This document shows positions 25,156 through 33,143 of a stretch of 64,000 bases of DNA, one piece after another. Within the stretch, counting starts at the first letter, position 1. The number at the start of each line of letters is the position of its first letter. The notes beneath the pieces are model-generated. The model saw nothing but the letters and a program-made list of their open reading frames with translations. It was not told the DNA's origin and ran no database searches. The stretch is taken from positions 124,001-188,000 of the forward strand of contig NZ_AP022575.1 of NCBI RefSeq assembly GCF_010730055.1, written 5' to 3'. The DNA comes from Mycobacterium shinjukuense (lineage in GTDB: Bacteria > Actinomycetota > Actinomycetes > Mycobacteriales > Mycobacteriaceae). Position numbers and translations under genes: made by a program.

Positions 25156-26832
25156 ATGTCGTGGGTGATCGCAACGCCCGAATACGTGGCGGCGGCGGCC
25201 AGCGACCTGGCCGGCATCGGCGCCACGATCAACGCGGCCAGCGCCGCGGCGGCGTTTCCGACCACCGGGGTATTGGCCGCCGGAGCCGACGAGGTGTCGG
25301 TGGCTCTCGCGGCACTCTTCGGAGCCCATGGCCAGGCGTATCAGGCTCTCAGCGCGCAGGCGGCCCGCTTCCACCAGCAGTTTGTCCAGCTCATGGAGGC
25401 CGGGGCGGGGCAGTACGCGGCCGCCGAGGCGCTCAACGCGTTGCCGATGCAGCAAGCCCAGGCCCTGGTCACCGACCCGGTGCTGGCGCTCACCGGCCGC
25501 CCGCTGATCGGTAACGGCGCCGACGGCGCCCCGGGGACCGGGCAAAACGGCGGGCCCGGCGGATGGCTGTACGGAAACGGCGGCAACGGCGGCTCCGGCG
25601 CGCTCGGCCAAAACGGCGGCAACGGCGGGTCGGCGGGGCTGTGGGGCAACGGCGGCATGGGCGGCGCCGGTGGGCCCGGCGCGAACGGCGCCGCCGGCCA
25701 AGCCGGTTTGGCCGGCGGTAATGGCGGCAACGGCGGCGCTGGCGGCTGGCTCTACGGCCTGGGCGGCGCCGGCGGCCCCGGTGGCAGCGGTGGCAACGCG
25801 GCCGGCGCCACTCCCGCGGGCGCGGGCCTCAACGGCGGCGCCGGTGGCCACGGCGGCGCCGGCGGCCCCGGCGGCCTGCTCTTCGGCCCGGGTGGACCCG
25901 GCGGCGCCGGCGGCAACGGCGGCGCCGCCACCGGCAGCAGTACCGGTAGTGAACCCGGCGGCATCGGCGGCGCCGGCGGCAACGGCGGCAACGGCGGACA
26001 CGGCGGGTGGTTGTACGGCGACGGCGGGGCCGGCGGAAACACCGGCAACGGCGGATCGTTCGTCGCCGACGCGGGCGTCGTGAACGGCGCGAGCGGCGGC
26101 ATCCCCGGCTACGATGTCTTCGCCGGTCATGGCGGTGATGCCGGCCTGTTCGGCAACGGCGGGCCCGGCGGACACGGGGGCCTGGGTGGGACCGGCCAGT
26201 TTGGCCCTTTGCGTGGCGGTAGCGGGGGCTTCGGCGGCGTCGGCGGCAATGGTGGCGACGGGGGGCTGTTTTGGGGCAACGGTGGCGTCGGCGGGACCGG
26301 TGGGCACGGCGGGGCAGGTGGCGACTCCGCGCCCACTATCGGTGCCGGCGGTGCGGGGGGCTTCGGTGGCCCTGGTGGTGGTGGTAGTAAACCCGGGCTG
26401 ATTGGCAATGCCGGAAACGGCGGGGCGGGCGGGCACGGCGGAAACGCCGGCGCCGCCGGGACGAACGTCGGCCAGGGCGGCGTGGGCGGTTTCGGCGGCT
26501 TCGGCGCCGACGCCGTGCTGGTGGGCCACGGCGGCGTCGGGGGCAACGGCGGTAACACCGGGACCGGCTTAGTGGTCCAGATCATCGACGGTGGCAACGG
26601 TGGCGACGGCGGTCTGTTCTACGGCAACGGCGGCAGAGGCGGTAACGCCGGCACCGCCGCGGCGGTGCCGACCGTTCCCGGTGGGGTCGGTGGCAACGGC
26701 GGCAACGCGCAGCTGATCGGCAACGGCGGCGACGGCGGGGCCGGCGCCGGCGCGGCCTTCGGCGGCGTCGGCGGCGTCGGCGGTAGGCGCGGGGTGCTGT
26801 TCGGCACCCCTGGGGTGTCCGGGCCCGCGTAG
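25156..26832 (+). CDS. PE_PGRS family protein
   Basis: 558 residues. Residues 1-95 form the PE domain (SWVIATPEYVAAAASDLAGI, Pro-Glu at 8-9) and end with a Tyr-x3-Glu export motif (QYAAAEAL), the ESX/type VII secretion signal. The linker is LVTDPVLALTGRPLIGNGADG, the standard PE_PGRS junction, and after it about 420 residues are GGxGG repeats with periodic GGWLYGNGG / GLFGNGG blocks. ATG at 25156 has GGGAGGA 6 bases upstream. Surface-exposed or secreted; specific role unknown. H37Rv has no PE_PGRS gene at this point of the map. Confidence 0.92.
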   Translation: MSWVIATPEYVAAAASDLAGIGATINAASAAAAFPTTGVLAAGADEVSVALAALFGAHGQAYQALSAQAARFHQQFVQLMEAGAGQYAAAEALNALPMQQAQALVTDPVLALTGRPLIGNGADGAPGTGQNGGPGGWLYGNGGNGGSGALGQNGGNGGSAGLWGNGGMGGAGGPGANGAAGQAGLAGGNGGNGGAGGWLYGLGGAGGPGGSGGNAAGATPAGAGLNGGAGGHGGAGGPGGLLFGPGGPGGAGGNGGAATGSSTGSEPGGIGGAGGNGGNGGHGGWLYGDGGAGGNTGNGGSFVADAGVVNGASGGIPGYDVFAGHGGDAGLFGNGGPGGHGGLGGTGQFGPLRGGSGGFGGVGGNGGDGGLFWGNGGVGGTGGHGGAGGDSAPTIGAGGAGGFGGPGGGGSKPGLIGNAGNGGAGGHGGNAGAAGTNVGQGGVGGFGGFGADAVLVGHGGVGGNGGNTGTGLVVQIIDGGNGGDGGLFYGNGGRGGNAGTAAAVPTVPGGVGGNGGNAQLIGNGGDGGAGAGAAFGGVGGVGGRRGVLFGTPGVSGPA

Positions 26833-26895
26833 CCACCGTCGGGCCGGCGGGCGGGTCGATGGACACCCCGGCGCCGAGATCGGCAGACTGAACGG

Positions 26896-27759
26896 GTGCC
26901 CGAACTCCCCGAGATCGAAGCGCTGGTCGACCATCTGCGCCGGCACGCCGTCGGCCGGACGATCGGCCGCGTCGATGTCGCCGCCCTGTCGGTGCTGAAA
27001 ACCTTCGATCCGCCGGTCAACGCGCTGCACGGCCGGACAGTGGTGGCGGCCGGCCGGTGGGGGAAATACCTCGGCCTGCGCGCCGACAACCTGTGGTTGA
27101 TCGCCCATCTGTCGCGGGCGGGCTGGCTGCGATGGTCTGACACGCTGGCCCCGGCGCCGCTGCGCCCCGGCAAGGGACCGATCGCGCTGCGCGTCCATCT
27201 GGGCACCCCGGGCGACGCGCCCGGGTTTGACCTCACCGAGGCCGGCACCCAGAAGCGGCTGGCCGTCTGGCTGGTCGACGACCCGCAGCGGGTGTCGGGC
27301 ATCGCCGCCCTGGGGCCGGATGCGCTGGACGTCAGCGCCGACGACCTGGCCGGGCGGCTCGCCGGCAACACCGGCCGGATCAAAACCGTCATCACCGACC
27401 AGAAGGTGATCGCCGGTATCGGTAACGCCTACAGCGACGAGATTCTGCACGCCGCCAAGATCTCGCCGTTCGCGACGGCCGAGCACCTGTCCGACGCACA
27501 ACGCACCAGCCTGCACCACGCGATGGTGGCGGTGCTGTCCGACGCGGTGAGCCGGTCCGTCGGCCAGGGGGCCGCCATGCTCAAGGGGGAGAAGCGTTCC
27601 GGACTGCGGGTGCACGCACGCACCGGTCTGCCCTGCCCGGTGTGCGGCGACACCGTGCGGGAAGTGTCGTTCGCGGACAAGTCTTTTCAGTACTGCCCGA
27701 CATGCCAGACCGGCGGCAAAGCGCTGGCCGACCGGCGCATGTCCCGGTTGCTGAAGTAG
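26896..27759 (+). CDS. Formamidopyrimidine-DNA glycosylase family protein (Fpg/Nei-like)
   Basis: Base-excision repair glycosylase/AP lyase, 287 residues and full length. It begins (M)PELPEIEALVDHLRR, providing the catalytic N-terminal Pro and the Glu. The H2TH region is QKVIAGIGNAYSDEILHAAKISPFA, and the C-terminal zinc finger CPVCG...YCPTCQTGG is complete with its Lys. GTG start at 26896. The H37Rv counterpart (Rv0944) is a truncated form lacking the N-terminus, so here the enzyme is probably active. The SDR gene follows after 16 bases. Confidence 0.9.
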   Translation: MPELPEIEALVDHLRRHAVGRTIGRVDVAALSVLKTFDPPVNALHGRTVVAAGRWGKYLGLRADNLWLIAHLSRAGWLRWSDTLAPAPLRPGKGPIALRVHLGTPGDAPGFDLTEAGTQKRLAVWLVDDPQRVSGIAALGPDALDVSADDLAGRLAGNTGRIKTVITDQKVIAGIGNAYSDEILHAAKISPFATAEHLSDAQRTSLHHAMVAVLSDAVSRSVGQGAAMLKGEKRSGLRVHARTGLPCPVCGDTVREVSFADKSFQYCPTCQTGGKALADRRMSRLLK

Positions 27760-27775
27760 TCGATATGCTGCCGAA

Positions 27776-28522
27776 GTGACTCGCCAGAAAATCCTCATCA
27801 CCGGCGCAAGTTCCGGCCTGGGCGCCGGCATGGCGCGCGCCTTCGCCGCCAAGGGCCGCGACCTGGCGCTGTGCGCCCGTCGCACCGACCGGCTGGCCGA
27901 GCTGAAAGCCGAACTGTCGCAACAGTATCCGGCTATCAAGATCGCGGTGGCCGGGCTGGACGTCAACGACCACGAGCAGGTGCCGAAGGTGTTCGCCGCA
28001 CTGCGCGACGAGCTCGGCGGCATCGACCGCGTCATCGTCAACGCCGGCATCGGCAAGGGGGCGCGGCTGGGTTCGGGCAAGTTGTGGGCGAACAAGGCGA
28101 CCATCGAGACCAATCTGGTGGCCGCGCTGGTGCAGATCGAAACCGCGCTGGAGATGTTCACCGAGAGCGGCTCGGGGCATCTGGTGCTCATTTCCTCGGT
28201 GCTTGGCAACAAGGGGGTGCCGGGCGTCAAAGCCGCCTACGCGGCCAGCAAGGCGGGATTGAGCTCATTGGGCGAATCGCTGCGCGCCGAGTACGCCAAG
28301 GGTCCCATCAAGGTCTCGGTGATCGAGCCTGGCTACATCGAATCGGAGATGACGGCCAAGTCGGCGAGCACACTGTGGATGGTGGACAACGCGACCGGGG
28401 TCAGGGCGCTGGTCGCCGCCATCGAGCGCGAGCCCGGGCGGGCCGCGGTGCCGTGGTGGCCGTGGGCGCCCTTGGCGCAGCTGATGCGGGTGCTGCCGCC
28501 GCCGCTGACCAAGTTTTTCTAG
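27776..28522 (+). CDS. Short-chain dehydrogenase/reductase (Rv0945-like)
   Basis: 248 residues with the classical SDR landmarks: cofactor loop TGASSGLGAGMA, NAG motif VNAGIGKGA, catalytic Ser in LISSVLG, and YxxxK as YAASKAG. The Arg in the first helix region (CARRTDR) favours NADP(H). GTG at 27776 lies 16 bases after the glycosylase gene, so they likely share a transcript. Substrate unknown. Ends before a perfect palindromic terminator. Confidence 0.9.
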   Translation: MTRQKILITGASSGLGAGMARAFAAKGRDLALCARRTDRLAELKAELSQQYPAIKIAVAGLDVNDHEQVPKVFAALRDELGGIDRVIVNAGIGKGARLGSGKLWANKATIETNLVAALVQIETALEMFTESGSGHLVLISSVLGNKGVPGVKAAYAASKAGLSSLGESLRAEYAKGPIKVSVIEPGYIESEMTAKSASTLWMVDNATGVRALVAAIEREPGRAAVPWWPWAPLAQLMRVLPPPLTKFF

Positions 28523-28530
28523 GCGCGAAC

Positions 28531-28578
28531 AGACGCAAAAGCCCCCATTTCGGGCCCGAAATGGGGGCTTTTGCGTCT
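28531..28578. terminator. Perfect 48-bp palindrome between SDR and pgi
   Basis: 24-bp arms beginning AGACGCAAAAGCCCCCATTT, centre GGGCCC. It lies exactly between two convergent stop codons, so it can end transcription from both sides. The same AGACGCAAAAGCCCC word recurs after sucD. Confidence 0.85.
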
Positions 28579-28589
28579 GCTCGGCCAAC

Positions 28590-30251
28590 CTAGCCGGCGC
28601 GGCCACGTTCGGTGCGGTAGCGACGGACCAGCGCGTCGGTCGAGCTGTCCGACTGCGGCGGGGGCGAGCCGGGGCCGGTGATCACCGGAAGCAGCGCCTT
28701 GGCCTGCGTCTTGCCCAGCTCCACTCCCCATTGGTCGAACGAGTCGATACCCCAGACCACACCCTCGGTGAACACCTGGTGCTCGTAGAGCGCGATCAAC
28801 TGCCCGAGCACCGACGGCGTGAGCCGGCTGGCCAGGATCGAGGTCGACGGTCGGTTGCCGGGCATCACCTTGTGCGGCACCACGTCGGCAGGAGTGCCCT
28901 CGGCGGCGATCTCGTCGGCGGTCTTGCCGAACGCCAACACCTCGGTCTGGGCGAAGAAGTTGCTCATCAACAGGTCGTGCATGCTGCCGGTGCCCTCGGC
29001 GGTGGGCAGGTCGTCGACGGGCTGACTGAAGCCGATGAAATCGGCCGGCACCAGCCGGGTGCCCTGGTGCAGCAACTGATAGAAGGCGTGTTGGCCGTTG
29101 GTTCCCGGTTCACCCCAAAAGATCTCACCGGTATCGGTGGCCACCGCGGTGCCGTCGGCCCGGGTGGACTTGCCGTTGGATTCCATGGTCAGCTGCTGCA
29201 GGTAGGCCGGAAAACGCGACAAGTCATTGGAATACGGCAACACCGCGCGTGATTGCGCTCCGAAGAAGTTGGAGTACCACAAACCGATCAGGCCAAGCAG
29301 CACAGGCGCGTTGGATTCCAGCGGAGCGGTCTTGAAGTGCTCGTCGACGATGTGGAAACCGGACAGGAAATCGGCGAAGGCTTCTCGGCCGATCACCGCC
29401 ATCAACGACAACCCGATCGCCGAATCGACCGAGTATCGCCCGCCGACCCAATCCCAGAACCCAAACATGTTGTCGGTGTTGATGCCGAAATCGTCGACCA
29501 GGCGCCTGTTGGTGGAGACCGCGACGAAATGCCTGGACACCGCGGCGTCGCCGAGCGCGTCGGTCAGCCAACGACGCGCGGCGGTCGCGTTGGTCAGCGT
29601 CTCCAACGTGGAGAAGGTTTTCGAAGCGACGATGAACAGTGTTGTGGCAGGGTCTAAGTCGGCCAAGGTCGCGACGAGATCGGCGGGATCGACGTTGGAG
29701 ACGAAGCGGGCCGAAATTCCGGCGTCGGCATAGTGCCGCAAGGCCTGGTACACCATCACCGGGCCCAGGTCCGATCCCCCGATGCCGATGTTGACGACGG
29801 TGCTGATCCGCTTCCCGGTGGCGCCGGCCCACTCGCCGCTGCGCAGCCGGTCGGTGAAGTCGCCCATCGCGTCGAGCACGGCATGCACATCCTTGACGAC
29901 GTCTTGGCCGTCGACGACGAGCTCGGAGTCTCGGGGCAGCCGCAGCGCGGTGTGCAGCACCGCGCGATCCTCCGAGGTGTTGATGTGCACACCGGTGAAC
30001 ATCTGGTCACGCCGTTCCTCCAGGTTGGCCGCCCGGGCCAGGTCGGTGAGCAGCGTGATCGTCTCGCGGGTGATGCGGTGCTTGCTGTAGTCGATATACA
30101 GATCGCCGACCGTCACCGTGAGCTCGCGGCCGCGGTCGGGATCGTCGGCGAAGAACTGACGAAGGTGGGTTCCCGCGATCTGCTCATGATGCCTGCGCAA
30201 GGCCTCCCAGGCCGGGGTGGTGGTGATGTCTGGGATTCGAACGGAGGTCAT
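28590..30251 (-). CDS. pgi: Glucose-6-phosphate isomerase
   Basis: Interconverts glucose-6-phosphate and fructose-6-phosphate in glycolysis and gluconeogenesis. 553 residues, the usual mycobacterial length. Phosphosugar-binding blocks are visible: VVNIGIGGSDLGPVM, VASKTFSTLET, GGRYSVDSAIGLSL, NDLSRFPAYLQQL, GEPGTNGQHAFYQLLHQGTRLVP (catalytic Glu/His region) and the C-terminal FDQWGVELGK lysine. ATG at 30251. Confidence 0.97.
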   Translation of the reverse strand: MTSVRIPDITTTPAWEALRRHHEQIAGTHLRQFFADDPDRGRELTVTVGDLYIDYSKHRITRETITLLTDLARAANLEERRDQMFTGVHINTSEDRAVLHTALRLPRDSELVVDGQDVVKDVHAVLDAMGDFTDRLRSGEWAGATGKRISTVVNIGIGGSDLGPVMVYQALRHYADAGISARFVSNVDPADLVATLADLDPATTLFIVASKTFSTLETLTNATAARRWLTDALGDAAVSRHFVAVSTNRRLVDDFGINTDNMFGFWDWVGGRYSVDSAIGLSLMAVIGREAFADFLSGFHIVDEHFKTAPLESNAPVLLGLIGLWYSNFFGAQSRAVLPYSNDLSRFPAYLQQLTMESNGKSTRADGTAVATDTGEIFWGEPGTNGQHAFYQLLHQGTRLVPADFIGFSQPVDDLPTAEGTGSMHDLLMSNFFAQTEVLAFGKTADEIAAEGTPADVVPHKVMPGNRPSTSILASRLTPSVLGQLIALYEHQVFTEGVVWGIDSFDQWGVELGKTQAKALLPVITGPGSPPPQSDSSTDALVRRYRTERGRAG

Positions 30252-30305
30252 GGCTCGACCCTAGTGCCGTCGCTTCGGGCTTGCGGGAGTGCGAGCCAGG
30301 CCGGC

Positions 30306-30372
30306 TGCGCCGAGCCTGTAGTTATCGTGCTCGCCACTCGAACTTTCCCGCGGTAACCACAGGCTCGGCGCA
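30306..30372. terminator. Long inverted repeat between the antigen-85-like gene and pgi
   Basis: 19-bp arms (TGCGCCGAGCCTGTAGTTA with one mismatch) around a 29-base loop. Placed after the stop of the upstream minus-strand gene and before pgi, so it is a likely transcript end or processing hairpin. Confidence 0.6.
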
Positions 30373-30390
30373 AGGATGGCTAACGGCACC

Positions 30391-31362
30391 CTAACCGGCG
30401 CCGACCACACGCCGCAGATCGGGCAGCATGGCCCGCAGTTGCGCGCCCCAGTACGACCAGGTGTGGGTGCCGTTATCGGGGAAGTTGAACACCCCGTTGT
30501 GCCCGCCGGCGGCTTTGTACCTGCTTTGAAACACCTTGTTGCTCAACCGTGTCGCGCTTTCCAGCAGGCTGGCATCCAGCTTGTTGCCACCGGCTAGATC
30601 CGATTGCCCGCCGTTGCCGGTGTACACCCAGATGCGGGTGTTGTTGGCGACGAGCTTGGCCGCATTGACCGTCGGATCATGCGCCGCCCAGGCCGGGTCG
30701 GTGGCCGAGCCCCACATGGCGTCGGAGTGAAAGCCACCGGCACCCAGCTGCGCGGCGCTGACCAAAGACGGCCATTGTCCGGCGGACAGGTTGAGGAAGC
30801 CCGACATCGAGGCCGCGTAACCGAAGTCCCGCGGATGATTGGCCGCCAGGATCAAGGCCGCCGATCCGGACATCGACGCGCCCACCACCGCGTTGCCCGT
30901 CGGGCTGATCCCCTTGTTGGCCGCCAGCCACTGCGGCAGCTCCTGGGTCAAAAAGGTTTCCCACTTGTACGTCCACACCCCGCCGTTGCCGGCCGCCGGC
31001 CGGTACCAGTCGCAGTAGAAGCTGGCCGTTCCCCCCGTCGGCAGGACCAGCGACAGGCCGGACTGGTCGAACCATTCGAAGACCGGCAGGTGGATGTCCC
31101 AGCCGTTGTAATCGTCTCGGGCGAGCATGCCGTCGAGCAGATACACCGCGTGCGGGCCGCCACCTTGAAACTCCACCTTGATCTGGCGGTGCATCGACGG
31201 CGACGGGACCATCAGATATTCGATCGGCAGGTCACGCCGCGACCACGCGGACGAGGTTGCCGAGCCCGCGGACAGCCCGGCCGCCAGGACCAATAACGCT
31301 GCGGCTGACAGCACCATCAGCCGGCGCCACGGCGAAACACCAGCCGCCATTGCCGTACCCAT
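30391..31362 (-). CDS. Antigen-85-like mycolyltransferase/esterase, copy 1
   Basis: 323 residues with an N-terminal signal sequence (LSAAALLVLAAGLSAGSATSSAW). Antigen 85 hallmarks follow: LPIEYLMVPSPSM, YLLDGMLARDDYNGWDI, WYRPAAGNGGVWTYKWETFL, nucleophile Ser in GASMSGSAAL, the acid Glu in LLESATRL, and catalytic His in GTHTWSYWGAQL. The family's two Cys in the WYSPAC..C segment are absent (AAGNGGV), so that disulphide is missing. It should act outside the membrane on trehalose mycolates. ATG 31362 (or 31350). H37Rv keeps only a fragment here (Rv0947c). Confidence 0.88.
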   Translation of the reverse strand: MGTAMAAGVSPWRRLMVLSAAALLVLAAGLSAGSATSSAWSRRDLPIEYLMVPSPSMHRQIKVEFQGGGPHAVYLLDGMLARDDYNGWDIHLPVFEWFDQSGLSLVLPTGGTASFYCDWYRPAAGNGGVWTYKWETFLTQELPQWLAANKGISPTGNAVVGASMSGSAALILAANHPRDFGYAASMSGFLNLSAGQWPSLVSAAQLGAGGFHSDAMWGSATDPAWAAHDPTVNAAKLVANNTRIWVYTGNGGQSDLAGGNKLDASLLESATRLSNKVFQSRYKAAGGHNGVFNFPDNGTHTWSYWGAQLRAMLPDLRRVVGAG

Positions 31363-31424
31363 TTCTCGCGCAATGTACCCCGGCAGCGAGGAGATCCGCG
31401 GAAGGTAACGACGGTAGTAACCGA

Positions 31425-31697
31425 TTAGTGGCCGAGTCGTCCCCTGCCCAACCGCAACAGCAGCATGGCCAGGTCCTTACCGTCGGGCCCGAGCTCGCTG
31501 TAGCGTTCGATGACCTTCATCTCGCGGTTGTGTACCAGCCGGGTACCGCCGGTGGCCATCCGGACCCTGCCGATCGTTCGCGACACCTCGGCGCGACGTT
31601 TGACCGCCGCCAGGATCTCGGTGTCCAACCGGTCGATCTCTTCGCGCAGCTCGTCGATGCTGGGCAGCTGTTGGATATCGATCGTCTCGGTGTTCAT
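31425..31697 (-). CDS. AroQ-type chorismate mutase
   Basis: Rearranges chorismate to prephenate, the branch point to Phe and Tyr. The 90-residue product has the AroQ helical core with DELREEIDRLDTEILAAVKRRAEVSRTIG, RLVHNREMKVIERYSELG, and the C-terminal LLRLGRGRLGH, which in the M. tuberculosis orthologue (Rv0948c) docks on DAHP synthase for activation. The ATG at 31697 has GGAG 11 bases upstream and gives the 90-residue form studied structurally; an ATG at 31742 would add 15 unconserved residues. A leader ORF with aromatic codons and two hairpins lies upstream. Confidence 0.93.
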   Translation of the reverse strand: MNTETIDIQQLPSIDELREEIDRLDTEILAAVKRRAEVSRTIGRVRMATGGTRLVHNREMKVIERYSELGPDGKDLAMLLLRLGRGRLGH

Positions 31698-31767
31698 CTC
31701 TGCTAACTCCGCATTCTCGTGATGTGGGGGTTCTGGTCTCATCCGGTATCAGGCCTCACACAAGAGA

Positions 31768-31802
31768 CGAGCCCCGAATCCGGAAGCGGACCACGGGGCT
31801 CG
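31768..31802 (-). terminator. Candidate attenuator hairpin upstream of chorismate mutase
   Basis: On the transcript: 9-bp stem CGAGCCCCG / CGGGGCTCG with a 17-base loop that itself contains TCCG...CGGA. It lies 10 bases after the leader stop codon and ~70 bases before the mutase start. No long T-run follows, as is common for mycobacterial terminators. Confidence 0.6.
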
Positions 31803-31812
31803 GCGAATGCAG

Positions 31813-31872
31813 CTAGACCACGGGCACCGCTCGGGGGTACCCGTAGAAAAATCGAAGCCGCGCGTTGAGCAC
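31813..31872 (-). CDS. Leader peptide with Phe/Tyr codons (attenuation ORF)
   Basis: 19 codons from GTG at 31872 to TAG at 31813, reading MLNARLRFFYGYPRAVPVV. The cluster Phe-Phe-Tyr-Gly-Tyr is what a ribosome-stalling sensor of the end products of the chorismate mutase branch would carry. A GGTGG lies about 14 bases upstream and a TATTTT -10-like hexamer at 31912-31907, giving a short 5' end. Immediately downstream are hairpins at 31844-31820 and 31802-31768. The frame is open further upstream only because it shadows the antigen-85-like gene. Confidence 0.62.
   Translation of the reverse strand: MLNARLRFFYGYPRAVPVV
31820..31844 (-). promoter_or_regulatory. Leader hairpin overlapping the aromatic leader codons
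   Basis: Transcript stem ACGGGTACC / GGTGCCCGT (9 pairs including one G-U) with a 7-base loop. The 5' arm begins inside the Tyr-Gly-Tyr codons, so a ribosome stalled there would open it. This is the geometry of a 1:2 pause hairpin in an attenuator. Confidence 0.5.
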
Positions 31873-32081
31873 GAGACGAGTGTGCCACCAACGCCCGCGC
31901 CCGCGCAAAAATATCGCGCAAAACGTGCCCAGGAATGGGCGCGGTGTGCGGTCGGCCGTGGACACCCAACCGGTCCGGGTCGCCGCCCAGGCTGCACCGT
32001 TGTCCGCGCTGTGCTGCCGGTTGCGTTGTCCAGCAAGCCAACCCGAAGACCGGTGGGCGTCCGGTGTCGCCGGCGACCGAG

Positions 32082-33029
32082 CTAGCCGGCGCCCAACACC
32101 TGCTGCAGGTCGGGCTTCATGGCCTGCAACTGCGCCCCCCAATATTCCCAACTGTGGGTGCCGTAATCCGGGAAATGGAACACGCCGTTGTGCCCACCGG
32201 CGGCGAGGTAGGTGTCCTGAAACACCAGGTTGCTCTCCCGGGTGTAGTTCTCCAGGAACCTGGCGGTCGGCCGGTCGCCGCCCAGCTCCGAGGGCGCGCC
32301 GTTGCCGCAATACACCCAGACGCGGGTGTTGTTGGCGACCAGCTTGCCGACGTTGACCGTCGGATCGTTGCGGGCCCACGCCGGATCGGTTGCCGGGCCC
32401 CACATGGCGTCGGAGTGAAAGCCGCCGGCTCCCATCATCGCGACACCGACCAGGGAGGGCCATTTGCCGTCGGACAGGTTGAGGAAGCCCGACATTGATC
32501 CGGCGTAGCTGAAGTTCTGCGGATGGTCGGCCGCCAGGATCAGCGACGACGATCCCGCCATTGACAGACCCACCGCGGCATTGCCTTTGGCGCTGACGTC
32601 CTTGTTCGCCGACAGCCAAGCGGGCAGCTCCTGGGTCAGGAAGGTTTCCCACTTGTAGGTCCACACCCCGCCGTTGCCGGCTGCGGGCTGGTACCAGTCG
32701 GTGTAGAAGCTTGCCCTGCCACCGACGGGCATGACGACCGACAGCCCCGACCGCTCGAACCACTCGAACGCCGGGGTGTAGATGTCCCAGCCGTTGTAGT
32801 CGTCCCCGGCGAACAGGCCGTCGAGCAAATACACCGCGTGCCGACCGCCGCCTTGGAACTCGATCTTGATGTCACGGCCCATCGACGGCGACGGCACCAT
32901 CGGGTACTCGATCGGCAAGTCCGGTCGTGACCACGCCGACGCGGTTGCCGCGCTGCCCGCCAGCCCGCCAACAACCGCCAGCACAATGACTATCAGCCGG
33001 CGCCAGTGCGAGATCCTGTGTGTTTTCAC
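32082..33029 (-). CDS. Antigen-85-like mycolyltransferase/esterase, copy 2
   Basis: 315 residues with a signal sequence ending near TASAWSRPDLPIEY. The triad is complete: Ser in GLSMAGSSSL, Glu in RFLENYTRES, His in GTHSWEYWGAQL. The block LVANNTRVWVYCGNGAPSELGG is almost as in Ag85B/A. The Cys pair of the WYSPAC..C loop is missing, as in copy 1. It is closer to true antigen 85 than copy 1. GTG start at 33029. It lies upstream of the chorismate mutase gene, so the two paralogues enclose it. Confidence 0.9.
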   Translation of the reverse strand: MKTHRISHWRRLIVIVLAVVGGLAGSAATASAWSRPDLPIEYPMVPSPSMGRDIKIEFQGGGRHAVYLLDGLFAGDDYNGWDIYTPAFEWFERSGLSVVMPVGGRASFYTDWYQPAAGNGGVWTYKWETFLTQELPAWLSANKDVSAKGNAAVGLSMAGSSSLILAADHPQNFSYAGSMSGFLNLSDGKWPSLVGVAMMGAGGFHSDAMWGPATDPAWARNDPTVNVGKLVANNTRVWVYCGNGAPSELGGDRPTARFLENYTRESNLVFQDTYLAAGGHNGVFHFPDYGTHSWEYWGAQLQAMKPDLQQVLGAG

Positions 33030-33143
33030 TCATCACCGCCTCGGTGCGTGCCGTAGCCGTTCTCGGCGGAACTTACCGCAATGCGGCCGCGCACACCGGT
33101 GGTTTCAGGCGTCGTCGCCGGGCGGCGGTAAGTTTGGACCGAC

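Noticed and set aside
25341..26597. Long Pro-rich open frames antisense to the PE_PGRS gene
   Set aside because: They are mirror images of GGX codons (GGC/GCC) with no ribosome site or independent conservation signal.
25500..26800. Possible CRISPR or satellite array
   Set aside because: The repetition is the short, irregular GGCGGC coding pattern of PGRS; there are no constant repeats with unique spacers.
31749..32036. 95-codon ORF upstream of chorismate mutase in another frame
   Set aside because: No ribosome site, Arg/Pro-rich shadow composition; the 19-codon aromatic leader in the neighbouring frame explains the region better.
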